A stretch of DNA of 25,631 nt from JBBSHJ01 sp038253135 (GCA_038253135.1 JBBSHJ010000043.1:1-25631); one strand, 5' to 3'. Counted from the stretch's first letter, positions 1 to 8,330 are shown. Notes: generated from the sequence alone by a model not told the origin. A program made the numbers and translations.

Positions 1-2
1 CG

Positions 3-392
3 ATGCGCGTACCCGACCATGAGTCGGTCTTCCTGCACGGTGACCTGTGGTGGGGAAACATGCTCTGGGAAGGGAGCAACTGCACCGTGGTGATCGATTG
101 GAAGACCGCCGGTGTCGGTGATCCCGGCGTGGACTTGGGTGGCCTGCGAATGCAGATGGCGTTCTGGTACGGGCCGGCCGCAGCTGTGCCGGTGCTGGCG
201 GGGTGGCAGCAGGAGCGCGGCCGAGCGGCAACGAATGTGCCCTATTGGGATGCGCTGGCTGCACTTAATACACCCGCCGAATTGATCGACTGGCCGGGCT
301 TCGATGGCGAAGGCAACCCGGTGAGCTGGCAAGCGTTGACCGAGCGCCGCGATGATTTTCTGGAGTCGGCACTCGACCAGCTCCAAAACTGA
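3..392 (+). CDS. APH-family phosphotransferase, C-terminal part (5' end outside window)
   Basis: The product carries the Brenner-type catalytic motif HGDLWWGN near its start and the metal-binding DW segment VIDWKTAG about 20 residues later, which is the order seen in aminoglycoside phosphotransferase/choline-kinase-like enzymes. These phosphorylate a small hydroxylated substrate with ATP. The N-terminal lobe with the ATP-binding lysine is absent, and only two bases precede the first ATG, so that ATG is probably internal and the gene enters from the left. The stop TGA is at 390-392. The substrate cannot be told from this part. In actinobacteria many such proteins are not resistance enzymes, so antibiotic resistance should not be assumed. 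Confidence 0.8.
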   Translation: MRVPDHESVFLHGDLWWGNMLWEGSNCTVVIDWKTAGVGDPGVDLGGLRMQMAFWYGPAAAVPVLAGWQQERGRAATNVPYWDALAALNTPAELIDWPGFDGEGNPVSWQALTERRDDFLESALDQLQN

Positions 393-415
393 GCCGAAGC
401 GGTGTGGACCGGGAT

Positions 416-778
416 CTATGCGTCTCGGACGCGCTGGTACGTGAGGCGGACGAGACCGTCGCCAACGGCGCGGGTGTCGACCAGACACACGGATTTCTGG
501 TCGCTGATCCGGTCGAAGAGGCGCTCACCGTCCCCGAGCGCGAAGGGGCAGATCATCAGCCGCAGCTCGTCGACGGGGTCCTGCTCGATCAACGTGTGCG
601 CGAGCCGGCCGCTGCCGTAGACGACGATGTCACCCATCACTTTTCGCTTCAGCTCCGAGACCTCACGCACCACGTCATGGAACCCTGCCAGCGACGGATT
701 GTCGCCCCCCGGGATGCTCGGCAGACTGTCGTTGCCATCCAGGGAAAATGTCGTAAGTCGGGGGTAACTTTCGGCCAT
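416..778 (-). pseudogene. C-terminal relic of a RibD/dihydrofolate reductase-like protein
   Basis: About 120 codons on the minus strand end in TAG at 416-418. From roughly residue 33 on, the product reads like the second half of the RibD C-terminal (DHFR-like) family: a helix ending in SELKRK, then the NADPH-binding strand and turn DIVVYGSGRLA, then PVDELRLMICPFALGDGERLF, a LVDTRAVGDGLVRLTYQ strand and the stop. Family members are usually near 180-200 residues, so the N-terminal half, including the substrate-pocket strand, is missing. The frame stays open further upstream but there is only the antisense shadow of the DUF222 gene. The ATG at 778 overlaps the DUF222 start at 777 tail to tail. 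I read it as a truncated, probably non-functional remnant. Confidence 0.6.
765..776 (+). promoter_or_regulatory. -10 element for leaderless start of the DUF222 gene
   Basis: TAACTT (765-770) fits the actinobacterial TANNNT -10 hexamer and lies exactly six bases before the ATG at 777, the spacing expected when transcription starts at the start codon. No convincing -35 is visible. Confidence 0.45.
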
Positions 779-2126
779 GGAGAATATTGCGACGTGTGCG
801 GATGATCGTCCGGTGGAGGGTCCGGTGCGGTCGTCGCCGGATGAGTTGGATGCATTAGGTTCGTCGATCATTTCCTTCGCTGGCCGGTTGAATGCGGTGA
901 CGTGCCGGTTCCTGCTGTTGATCGGTGATTTAGATGCCCGGGACGGGTCGGCGCGGTGGGTGATGGGGTCCACGGCACGGTGGTTGCAGTGGGCGGGTGG
1001 GATGTCGCGGCGCACGGCGCGTGATCACGTCCGGGTGGCCCGGGCGGTCCGGGCTCATCCGGTGCTCGGGGATGCGATGGCCCCGGGCGGGTGTCGTATT
1101 CGCAGGCGCGGGCGATCTCCCCCCTCGCCGACGAGGATTGCGAGCTGGTCGGTGGGTTGGTGGAGTTGGCCGAGCACGCCACCGTGGCGCAGTTGGAGTC
1201 CACGGTGCGCGGTCTGCGGCGGGTCCGCCATAACGAGGATCCCGATCCGGTCGAGCCGACGGAGACGGTCGCGACGGGGTGGACCGATGACGGGCAGTGG
1301 CGGTGCAGTGCTCGTCTGGCTGCCGAGCGGGGCGGAATCGTGCAGGCGGCACTGGACGCGGTCGCCTCCTCCGCCGGCGAGGATGGGCGGGCGTTGTCGG
1401 GGCCGGATGCGCTGGTGATGTTGGCCGAGATCGCGCTGGCCGCGATGGCCGACACCGGCTCCCGAAGGGAGTTGCGTGGCGAGGAACGCGCCGCCCTGGT
1501 CGTACACGTCGACGTCGACCGGCTTCGCGCGGCGCACCGCGGCGAGCACTCAGCCAGCGCCCCGACTTCCGCCGACGCCGTGGGCACGCCGCCGTCACGG
1601 GCAGACACCGACGACCACCCTCGCCGACCGCTCCCGGTGGCGCACGCGAACCGCAGGCCAGATCGACGGAAGCCGCGGCGCCAACGCAGGCAGGTGGCGC
1701 ACGTGAGCCGCGGCCGGTCGCCCGGATCGGCCCGGACGGTCCCGGACTCTCAGATGCGGTGCTGCGCCGGCTCGCTGCGCGGGCCGGGTGCGCACCGTGG
1801 TGCACGACGGGCGCGGACCGCTCGACGACGGCCGCACCGACATGACCAACTTGCTGCTTTTATGCGCGGTCTACCACCACAAGCATCACAACGCAGAATG
1901 CACCGTCACCGGCGACGGCCACGGCCGTTTCACCGTCGCCTGCCACGGCCGCATCTTGCCCTCGCATGCAGCGACTGCCATCGCAGCCAGTGACCCACCC
2001 GTCGAGGACGAGACGGGTGACATAGACGAAACTGCGGCATTGACCAGATGGGACGGCACCCGGCTCACCATCGACGCCATCAACGTCTACGCCCAACACC
2101 TCAACATCGCCAGAACCGCCAGCTGA
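777..2126 (+). pseudogene. DUF222/HNH endonuclease-like (13E12-type) gene, frameshifted and with a deleted HNH core
   Basis: Three successive frames together spell one DUF222-HNH protein. Frame one (from ATG 777) gives the N-terminal helical part with LDARDGSARWVMGSTARWLQW and MSRRTARDHVRVARA. Near 1090 the homology moves to another frame, giving LADEDCELVGGLVELAEHAT and QWRCSARLAAERGGIVQAAL. After about 1560 a further shift leads to SDAVLRRLA and then RTVVHDGRGPLDDGRT. The last piece continues directly into DMTNLLLLCAVYHHKHH, the second half of the HNH domain. The usual segment between them (CxxPGC and the catalytic HHxxxW) is absent, so about 30-40 codons seem deleted. This family is repeated in actinobacterial genomes and is a known prophage insertion target in mycobacteria. 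This copy cannot encode an active nuclease. Confidence 0.8.
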
Positions 2127-2158
2127 GCGCCACTTGGGGCAACAATCAATCGAGACCG

Positions 2159-2383
2159 TTACCTGTGTGGGTCGATCCATTTACTGCTGACGCCGGTATC
2201 GAACACGTCGAGGTAGACGAGGTCGAGCAGATCATTGGAGCTCTCGGCTCGTGCCTGGTCGAGCGTCACCAGCCGCGACGAGGGTTCCCAACCGTCGGTA
2301 TCGGTCCAGTCCACGTCAGGGTCGCCGTCGCGTCGCGTTGCGCGCCCGCAGACGACAAGCTGGAGAAAGTCTGGATTGATCAG
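2159..2383 (-). pseudogene. Unrecognised short coding-like remnant
   Basis: The stretch between the DUF222 relic and the ABC operon contains a minus-strand open frame ending in TAA at 2159-2161. It encodes about 74 residues of ordinary composition, acidic and rich in hydrophobic positions, with segments such as NPDFLQLVVCGRA and NDLLDLVYLDVFDTGVSSKW. It is not the arginine/proline-rich string typical of antisense shadows here. Third-position G/C is moderately higher on this strand than on the opposite one. No ATG or ribosome binding site is evident and the frame runs back into the end of the ATPase gene. I do not recognise the family; it may be the tail of a lost gene. Confidence 0.25.
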
Positions 2384-3501
2384 CGCTCCGGTCGAGCGGT
2401 GGAGCCGGTCGTGACGTCGGATGGAGCCGGCTGCGCAGAGTCGGTCTGCAGGGCACCGTCGCGATAGACCAGCGCGGTGCGGACCCGCACCGACACCCGA
2501 TCGTCGGGCTCGGGCGAGGCGTCGGTGAAGGCACGCAGCGTCGTACCGCCGGCTTTGAGCACCACCTCGCGGTAGTGACCGCGCGGGATGGTGCGATCGA
2601 CCGTCGCCGCGGCGCCGTGGCCCGTTGCGGTGTCGATGATGATCTCTTCGGGCCGGATCCCGATGGTGTCGCCGTCGTGGGACGAGAAGTGCTCGACGGG
2701 CAGCACACTGCCGTCGGCCAGCGGCGCACCGCCGGCGACCGGCGCGGCCTCGATCGTGTTCATCGCGCCGATGAAGCCCGCGACGAAGGCGGTGCGCGGG
2801 CGCGCGTAGAGCGTGGCGGGGCTGGCGTTCTGCTCGATCCGGCCGTCGTTCATGACGGCGATCCGGTCGGCGACCGACAGCGCCTCGTCCTGATCATGGG
2901 TCACCAGCACCGTGGTGATCCCGAGCCGCCGCTGGATCGCCCTGATGTCCTCCCTGACCTGGATGCGCAACTTCGCGTCCAGATTCGACAACGGCTCGTC
3001 CATGAGCAGGACCTGCGGCTCGAGCACCAGCGCCCTGGCCAGCGCCACTCGTTGCTGTTCACCGCCCGAGATGCGCGCCGGCATGCTGTCTCGGTGGTGG
3101 CCGAGTTTCACCAGGTCGAGCGCCCAGTCGACCCGTTCCCGGATCTGGGTGCGCTTCATCTTCCTGACCTTCAGCCCGAAGCCGATGTTGCCGGCGACCG
3201 ACATGTGCGGCCACAAGGCGTAGTTCTGGAACACCATCGCGGTCGGTCGCTTCTCCGGCGGCGACGTGGTGTAGTCCTTGCCGCCGATCCGCACGGATCC
3301 GGATTCCGGGCTCAGGAAGCCGCCGATCATCCGCAGCGTGGTGGTCTTGCCGCAGCCGGACGGGCCGAGCAGGCAGATCAGCTCACCGGGAGCGACAGTG
3401 AGTTCCATCTTCTCCACGATGACCCGCCCGCCGAGGACCTTGCTGATGCCGGCCAGTTCCAGTCCCGGGGTGGTCTCGGCGTCCGAGCGCACGGGCGTCA
3501 T
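2380..3501 (-). CDS. ABC transporter ATP-binding protein (PotA/FbpC type)
   Basis: This 373-residue cytoplasmic ATPase powers the importer encoded upstream. Visible motifs in order are Walker A GPSGCGKTT (about 46-54), Q-loop FQNYALWPH (91-99), an ABC signature ISGGEQQR (144-151), Walker B VLLMDEP (164-170), the D-loop SNLDAK, and the switch histidine in VTHDQDE (about 202). Residues after about 235 form a TOBE-like regulatory domain with IGIRPEEI. This domain layout is typical of the CUT1/polyamine/iron/phosphonate importer ATPases. The signature begins ISGGE instead of the common LSGGQ, a mild variation. The ATG at 3501 overlaps the TGA of the preceding permease (ATGA), so translation is coupled. 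It is the last gene of the operon. Confidence 0.92.
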   Translation of the reverse strand: MTPVRSDAETTPGLELAGISKVLGGRVIVEKMELTVAPGELICLLGPSGCGKTTTLRMIGGFLSPESGSVRIGGKDYTTSPPEKRPTAMVFQNYALWPHMSVAGNIGFGLKVRKMKRTQIRERVDWALDLVKLGHHRDSMPARISGGEQQRVALARALVLEPQVLLMDEPLSNLDAKLRIQVREDIRAIQRRLGITTVLVTHDQDEALSVADRIAVMNDGRIEQNASPATLYARPRTAFVAGFIGAMNTIEAAPVAGGAPLADGSVLPVEHFSSHDGDTIGIRPEEIIIDTATGHGAAATVDRTIPRGHYREVVLKAGGTTLRAFTDASPEPDDRVSVRVRTALVYRDGALQTDSAQPAPSDVTTGSTARPER

Positions 3502-4373
3502 TTCAGCTGGAACCCTTCGGCGAGATGACCGCCCATCACGTGGCGGCGTACGGCGAGCAGCAGCAACACCGACGGGACGGTGAGGACGAGCGCGAAAACC
3601 GCGGCCGCCTGGTCCGGATAATTTTCGACCAGCGAATACATCTGCGTCGGCATCGTGACGTATTTGGGCGAGCCCACCAGGTAGGTGCCCTGGGCCTCGT
3701 CGAAGCAGGCGAGGAAGGAGAGGATCACGGCCACGATGATTCCCGGCGCGGCCAGGCGCATCGTGATCTGGAAGAAGACCCGGATCGGCCCACCACCGGC
3801 GTCTCGCGCTGCCTCGATGAGGCTCGGGGAGACGGCGGCAAACGCGGCCGCCGGTATCCACGTCATCGTGACGACCGTGCCGAGCAGCTGAATGATGATC
3901 ACACCGAGCGCGGTGGTCATCAGGTGCATGGCGTAGAACAGTGTCGCGATCGAGGTGAAGAGGCCCATCTTCGGGAAAGCGTTCGTGGCGAAAAGGCCGA
4001 GCAGGATCGTCTTGCGTCCCAAGAAGGTGCTCCGACCGAACGCGTACGCCGCCGGCAGGCAGATCACGCAGGAGGCGAGCGTGGCGACGAGGGCGAATTC
4101 GAACGAGAGCCGGAGCGAGTGCCCGAGCTGGGTCCCGCCGAGCACGGTGTGCCACCAGTGCATGGTCCACGTTTGCGGCAGCAACGACGGAGATTTCCAG
4201 CGCCGGGCGAACGCATCCAGCCCCATCCACACCATGGGCCCGAGAATGAAGACGAGCAACAAGATGGCCACGATGCCGACTGCGAGCTTGCCGACGGCGA
4301 GCCGGATCATTCCTGCGGTACCCCTGCGCGGAGCGGCGACGGACGGCGTACCCACGTTGGTCGAAGCGCTCAT
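3498..4373 (-). CDS. ABC transporter permease, second subunit (PotC type)
   Basis: This 291-residue inner-membrane protein forms half of the transport channel. A short cytoplasmic N-terminus precedes the first membrane helix (GIVAILLLVFILGPMVWMGL). Five further hydrophobic segments follow. The cytoplasmic EAA coupling loop is visible as SLIEAARDAGGGPIRVFFQI, where the ATPase docks. The size and the six-helix pattern match the binding-protein-dependent permease family (BPD_transp_1). The start ATG at 4373 overlaps the TGA of the upstream permease in an ATGA arrangement, and its own stop overlaps the ATPase start in the same way, so the three genes are a tightly coupled unit. Confidence 0.9.
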   Translation of the reverse strand: MSASTNVGTPSVAAPRRGTAGMIRLAVGKLAVGIVAILLLVFILGPMVWMGLDAFARRWKSPSLLPQTWTMHWWHTVLGGTQLGHSLRLSFEFALVATLASCVICLPAAYAFGRSTFLGRKTILLGLFATNAFPKMGLFTSIATLFYAMHLMTTALGVIIIQLLGTVVTMTWIPAAAFAAVSPSLIEAARDAGGGPIRVFFQITMRLAAPGIIVAVILSFLACFDEAQGTYLVGSPKYVTMPTQMYSLVENYPDQAAAVFALVLTVPSVLLLLAVRRHVMGGHLAEGFQLK

Positions 4374-5347
4374 TCCAGCACCGCCGATGATCGCGCGGCG
4401 CGCGCATTGGCCCACACATAGAGTGCGCCGATTCCCCCGGCCAAAACAAAGAGCACCACCGCCATCACCTGAGCGTCCTGCGGCCGCTGGTACGACGCGT
4501 AGGTGGTCTGGAGCGTGACACCGAGCATGTTCGGTGCCGTCGGGCCGATCAGGTAGGGCACCGTGAACGAGCCCATCACGCCGACACCGGTGAAGGTCGC
4601 GACGATCACCGTGGGAATCGTTGTCATCGGTAACATGACCGACCAGACCGCACGGGCGAGGGAGGCACCGGAGTCCCGGGCGGCATCGATCAGGCCATTG
4701 GGGACACCGGCCAGGCCGGAGGAGATCAGGAGAACCGCAAAGGGCAGCGACACCCAGACCTGCCCGATCACGATGCCGGATGTGTGATAACTCCACTGCG
4801 GCAGTTGGACCCCGAGCTGGCGGCCCACGCTGACGATGAAGCCGGTGTTGAGGTAGAAATTCCGGATCGCGTAAGCGCCGATGACGACTGGAATGAAAAG
4901 CGGCACGATCGCGACGCCAGCGAGCAGCCGGCTGAAGAAACCGCCGGAGAGGCGGGCGTAGAGCGCGATTGCCCAGGCGAGCACGAGGGTGATCGCGACG
5001 GTCAGCACCGTGACCCACACCGTCACGACGAGGTCCGACTTGAACCGGGCGCTGGCGAGCACCGACCGGTACGCCGCCCAGGTCGGGACGCCGTTGTGGG
5101 CGCTGTGCACGGCCACCGAAAGCGAGGTGGCAATCGAATTCAGCCCGCCGGTGTATCCGATCGTGTAGGCGACGCCGATGACGATCGGAATTCCGACGAA
5201 GACCAGCACCAGCAGCGCAGGCGGCGAGGACATCGCGACCATCGACCATCGCATCCGTGCTCGCGGTGGCGTGCGCCGAGTCGGGCCGCCGCGGTCGGGA
5301 GCGGGACTGGCCCCGATCGCGGCGGCGGCGTCAGTGCCGGCGGTCAC
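4370..5347 (-). CDS. ABC transporter permease, first subunit (PotB type)
   Basis: This 325-residue membrane protein is the partner channel subunit. The first about 30 residues are polar and alanine/arginine rich, followed by a membrane helix starting around SSPPALLVLVFVGIPIVIGV. Several more helices follow and an EAA loop is visible as GLIDAARDSGASLARAVWSV. The frame begins with GTG at 5347, 42 bases after the substrate-binding-protein stop. No strong ribosome binding site is seen there, and an internal ATG at 5254 (MRWSMVAM) is a possible alternative. The 3' end is coupled to the second permease by ATGA. The family covers importers for polyamines, ferric iron, thiamine and phosphonates, and the substrate cannot be fixed from the permease. 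Confidence 0.9.
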   Translation of the reverse strand: MTAGTDAAAAIGASPAPDRGGPTRRTPPRARMRWSMVAMSSPPALLVLVFVGIPIVIGVAYTIGYTGGLNSIATSLSVAVHSAHNGVPTWAAYRSVLASARFKSDLVVTVWVTVLTVAITLVLAWAIALYARLSGGFFSRLLAGVAIVPLFIPVVIGAYAIRNFYLNTGFIVSVGRQLGVQLPQWSYHTSGIVIGQVWVSLPFAVLLISSGLAGVPNGLIDAARDSGASLARAVWSVMLPMTTIPTVIVATFTGVGVMGSFTVPYLIGPTAPNMLGVTLQTTYASYQRPQDAQVMAVVLFVLAGGIGALYVWANARAARSSAVLE

Positions 5348-5389
5348 GCCGGCGAACGTGCAGCCAGGACGGATGGCACGGAACGCGCA

Positions 5390-6664
5390 TCAGGGAACGA
5401 CCGATGCCCATTTGTTCTGAAGGTCGGCGTCGAACTTCGACTCGAAGCCGGGCCGGAGCGCTTGCGTGTCGACGCCCTTCAGAATGCTCTGTGCATCGGT
5501 CGGGAGCTCACCGAGCGGGATCGCCGGGAATCCGGAGATCGTCTTGACGATCTCGGCCTGCTGATCGGGCTGCAGCACCCAATTGATGAATGTCGCCGCC
5601 GCCGCCGCATGCTTGGTGTTCTTGATGATTGAGATGTCGGCGGCGCCGCCGGTGAACGACGGATCGGAGATCTGCGTCACCTTGTAGCTCGAGTCGAGCA
5701 GACCCTGCTTCTGAGCCGCGAGGAATTGATCCGACCAGACCGGCGCCATCTGGATCTCGCCCTTGCCGAGGAGGTCGAGCACCGCCTGATTCCCCTTGGG
5801 GTAGACCTTCTGGTAGATGTCCGGTGTGAGGCCCTTGAGCACCTGCAAGCCAGGAGTCCAGCGCTTTTCGAGGGCCGGGGTGTATGCCGTCTGCATCGAC
5901 TTGAGGGTGGCGGCCGGCAGCTTCGATGCGACGACGGTCTGGACGAAGGCGTCGCCCGATCCGCCACTGCTCGGATCGTTGTAGGTGAACGCGCCTTTGT
6001 TGTCCTTGATCCACGTGAGCAGGTCGGCCAGGGTTTTCGGAGGGTTGTCGATCTGGCTGGAATCGTACGCGAGAAGCACGGACGAGCCGCGGTACGGCGC
6101 GGTCATCGACTTGTACGCCGCGAGGGCCTGCTGGTTGACCTTCCCCAGTTGCGGGATCGTCGCCGGCGAGACCTTCTCGGTCAATCCGGCCTGGGCGGCC
6201 GGCGTCGAGAAGTCATCGGTCAGATCGACGCCGGGCGACTTGCCCTGCTTGAGCGCGGCGGCGACCTTCGCGACGCTCAGGTTGGCATTGGTGCTGTGGA
6301 CGTCGAAGGTGAATGTCACTTTGACCTTCGGGCAGAACTTCTTGAACTCCGGCAGCAACGTTTTCTGCCACAGATCCTGGATATTGACATCGCCGCCGGA
6401 CTGGAACGACAGTGGCCCGGACGCCGTGCAGGTGCCGGACTCCGCGGGAGCAGCCGCCGAGGACTTGCCGGTGGCGCCCGCCGGCGTGGTCGCAGCCGAT
6501 GCGGCACTCGAGGCGGGCGACGAGGGCCCACCCGAGGCAGCGGAAGTGCCGGCCGCGGAGTTGGAACCTTGCGCGGGGGCGTCCTTGTTCGGCGAAGCGG
6601 TGCATCCGGCCCCTGCGATCAGGGCGACACCGGCTGCGATCGCGAATGCGCGTGGCGCTCTCAT
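5390..6664 (-). CDS. ABC transporter extracellular solute-binding lipoprotein
   Basis: This 424-residue lipoprotein captures the substrate outside the cell for the two permeases. The ATG at 6664 gives a signal sequence with a positively charged start, a hydrophobic run, and the lipobox IAGAGC with the acylated cysteine at residue 21. A Ser/Ala/Gly/Pro-rich tether of about 50 residues follows. The mature domain resembles the type 1 (PotD/AfuA-like) binding proteins: GGDVNIQDLWQKTLLPEFKK near its start, APYRGSSVLLAYDSSQ in the middle, and NTKHAAAAATFINWVLQPD near the end. An upstream in-frame ATG exists at 6676, but it would sit directly against its ribosome binding site and lengthen the signal peptide. 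The ligand is not predictable by eye. Divergence from the transhydrogenase gene suggests a related organic substrate. Confidence 0.9.
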   Translation of the reverse strand: MRAPRAFAIAAGVALIAGAGCTASPNKDAPAQGSNSAAGTSAASGGPSSPASSAASAATTPAGATGKSSAAAPAESGTCTASGPLSFQSGGDVNIQDLWQKTLLPEFKKFCPKVKVTFTFDVHSTNANLSVAKVAAALKQGKSPGVDLTDDFSTPAAQAGLTEKVSPATIPQLGKVNQQALAAYKSMTAPYRGSSVLLAYDSSQIDNPPKTLADLLTWIKDNKGAFTYNDPSSGGSGDAFVQTVVASKLPAATLKSMQTAYTPALEKRWTPGLQVLKGLTPDIYQKVYPKGNQAVLDLLGKGEIQMAPVWSDQFLAAQKQGLLDSSYKVTQISDPSFTGGAADISIIKNTKHAAAAATFINWVLQPDQQAEIVKTISGFPAIPLGELPTDAQSILKGVDTQALRPGFESKFDADLQNKWASVVP

Positions 6665-6744
6665 TGTGCAATCCATTCCTGCCGCGTTGGACCGGAGACA
6701 CTTCCGGCCACAGCTTCGTGACAAATCAGGCCTGTCCGGCCGGG

Positions 6745-6773
6745 ACGCTACCGCTCGCCGACGCCCGTGTGAA
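6745..6773 (-). promoter_or_regulatory. Candidate promoter of the ABC operon
   Basis: On the minus strand TTCACA (6768-6773) is followed after 17 bases by TAGCGT (6745-6750), one mismatch from TTGACA and a fit to TANNNT. It would start transcription near 6738 and give a leader of about 75 bases before the lipoprotein ATG. Confidence 0.4.
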
Positions 6774-6914
6774 GGAGGCACCACCTATCGGCCCGACATA
6801 GTTCAGAGCGCGGCCATGACCCATTCTTCCAAGCACTCATCCTCGATGCGGCCGAGCTCACGGCTCGCCCCTCTCGAGCCGGGCGCCGGCCGTTCGTCGT
6901 ACCCATAGCCCTCC

Positions 6915-6930
6915 CATCGGTGCACCGATG
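6915..6930. promoter_or_regulatory. Perfect 16-bp palindrome, probable operator
   Basis: CATCGGTGCACCGATG reads identically on both strands. It lies in the 367-bp gap between the divergent importer and transhydrogenase genes, about 100 bases before the transhydrogenase ATG. Its length and two-fold symmetry are those of a dimeric repressor site. No regulator gene for it is in the window. Confidence 0.5.
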
Positions 6931-6988
6931 CTCGTACGCGCGCTGCCGCGCCGACGCGGCCGGATGCGACGCGACCGCGCGTGGGATG

Positions 6989-7005
6989 CTGACCGCGACG
7001 GTCAG
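6989..7005. promoter_or_regulatory. Inverted repeat close to the transhydrogenase start
   Basis: CTGACCG-CGA-CGGTCAG has perfect 7-bp arms with a 3-base centre and ends 26 bases before the ATG at 7032. It could be a second operator overlapping the promoter or a small hairpin in the leader. Its half-site differs from that of the 16-bp palindrome upstream. Confidence 0.4.
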
Positions 7006-7031
7006 GACCACGCATTGCAAAGGGGATAGCC

Positions 7032-8330
7032 ATGCCTTCCGGCGCCAGCGAGTCCGGATCGGTGAGCACCGAGACGGTCTTCACCTGGGGGGCGCCGCCG
7101 CTGAAGTTCGGGCCGGGCGCGCTCGATGAGGTCGGATTCGACCTGGCCGGGTTGGGCGTCGAGCGGGTGTTGATCGTGACCGACAAGGGAGTGGCCTCGA
7201 CGGGGGCTCCGGTGCGCGCGGCCGCCGCGGTCCGCGCCGCCGGCCTGTCCGCCGACGTGTACGACGAGGTCCACGTCGAGCCGACCGATGTGAGCTTCCA
7301 GGCCGCGGGCGAGCATGCCCGCGGCGGCCGCTGGGATTGCTTCCTCGCCGTCGGCGGGGGCTCCTCGATCGACACCGCCAAGGCGATGAACCTGCTGTCG
7401 ACCAGCGGCGGTGAGCTGATGGACTACGTCAACAAGCCCGTCGGCAAGGGCCTCGCGCCGACCGCTCCGCTCAAAGCGCTGGTCGCCGTACCCACCACGG
7501 CCGGCACCGGCGCCGAGAGCACACCCGTCTGCATCATGGATGTGCTCGGTCTGAAGGTGAAGACGGGGATCAGCCACCCGAGGCTCCGGCCCAGTCTTGC
7601 GGTCGTCGACCCGACCCTGACCTACACGCTGCCGCCGGCGGTGACCGCGGCGACCGGGCTCGATGTGCTCTGCCACGCGCTCGAGTCGTACACCGCCCGC
7701 CCGTACACGGCGTACCGCAAGCACGCACCCGATACCCGCGTCGCCTACTGCGGCTCCAATCCCGTCTCGGACGTCTGGGCCGAGCGCGCGCTGGCCCTGA
7801 TCGGCCGGTCCCTGCGCAGGGCGGTCCTGATCGGCACCGACCCGTCCGCGCGCGCGGACATGATGCTCGCGGCCACCTTCGCCGGCATGGGCTTCGGCAA
7901 CGCCGGCGTGCATATCCCACACGCTTGCGCCTATCCGATCGCCGGCCGGGTGCGTGATTATCGCCCGCCGGGTTACCCGCAGGAGGAGGCGATCGTGCCG
8001 CACGGGCAGGCCGTGGCGGCGACCGCGCCCGCGGCGTTCCGCTTCACCTTCCCGACCGACCCGGAGCGGCACGTGCGGGCCGCTCGGCTGCTGGCGCCGG
8101 ACGCGCCCCTGCTCGACGATCCGCGCGAGCAGCTGACGGCCGTCGTGACGGCATTGATGCGCGACATCGGCGCCCCGGCCGGTCTTGCCACCTTCGGGTA
8201 TTCCGCCGCCGACATCCCCGACCTCGTCGAGGGAACGCGCAAACAGCAGCGCCTCCTCGCGGTGGCGCCGACCGCGGTCGACGCCGATGCGCTTGCCCGA
8301 ATCTTCACCCAGTCCATGGCCAATTGGTGA
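7032..8330 (+). CDS. Hydroxyacid-oxoacid transhydrogenase (ADHFE1/HOT-type iron alcohol dehydrogenase)
   Basis: This 432-residue enzyme belongs to the iron-containing alcohol dehydrogenases. It resembles the HOT branch, which passes hydride from 4-hydroxybutyrate to 2-oxoglutarate, giving succinate semialdehyde and D-2-hydroxyglutarate. HOT-like marks run the whole length: HVEPTDVSF (81-89), the nucleotide-binding AVGGGSSIDTAKA (106-118), GKGLAPTAPLKALVAVPTT, SNPVSDVWA (242-250), GMGFGNAGVHIPHACAYPI (285-303), VPHGQAV, and FGYSAADIPDLVEGT near the C-terminus. Likely metal ligands are D211 and H215 (DVLCHALESY), one of H294/H297, and H324. The ATG follows a good ribosome binding site (AAAGGGGAT). 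The next gene, 46 bases on, could recycle the D-2-hydroxyglutarate. Specificity is inferred from family resemblance; a plain alcohol dehydrogenase is the alternative. Confidence 0.87.
   Translation: MPSGASESGSVSTETVFTWGAPPLKFGPGALDEVGFDLAGLGVERVLIVTDKGVASTGAPVRAAAAVRAAGLSADVYDEVHVEPTDVSFQAAGEHARGGRWDCFLAVGGGSSIDTAKAMNLLSTSGGELMDYVNKPVGKGLAPTAPLKALVAVPTTAGTGAESTPVCIMDVLGLKVKTGISHPRLRPSLAVVDPTLTYTLPPAVTAATGLDVLCHALESYTARPYTAYRKHAPDTRVAYCGSNPVSDVWAERALALIGRSLRRAVLIGTDPSARADMMLAATFAGMGFGNAGVHIPHACAYPIAGRVRDYRPPGYPQEEAIVPHGQAVAATAPAAFRFTFPTDPERHVRAARLLAPDAPLLDDPREQLTAVVTALMRDIGAPAGLATFGYSAADIPDLVEGTRKQQRLLAVAPTAVDADALARIFTQSMANW

Noticed and set aside
1..392. Antibiotic resistance gene
   Set aside because: Only the catalytic C-terminal part is visible and APH-fold proteins in actinobacteria are very diverse; resistance cannot be supported.
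404..805. Plus-strand frame across the DHFR-like relic
   Set aside because: The minus strand shows clear family motifs here; the plus frame is its mirror.
6803..6925. Possible 40-residue minus-strand ORF in the importer/transhydrogenase gap
   Set aside because: The only start, GTG, lies in the centre of the 16-bp palindrome, there is no ribosome binding site, and the palindrome is better explained as an operator.
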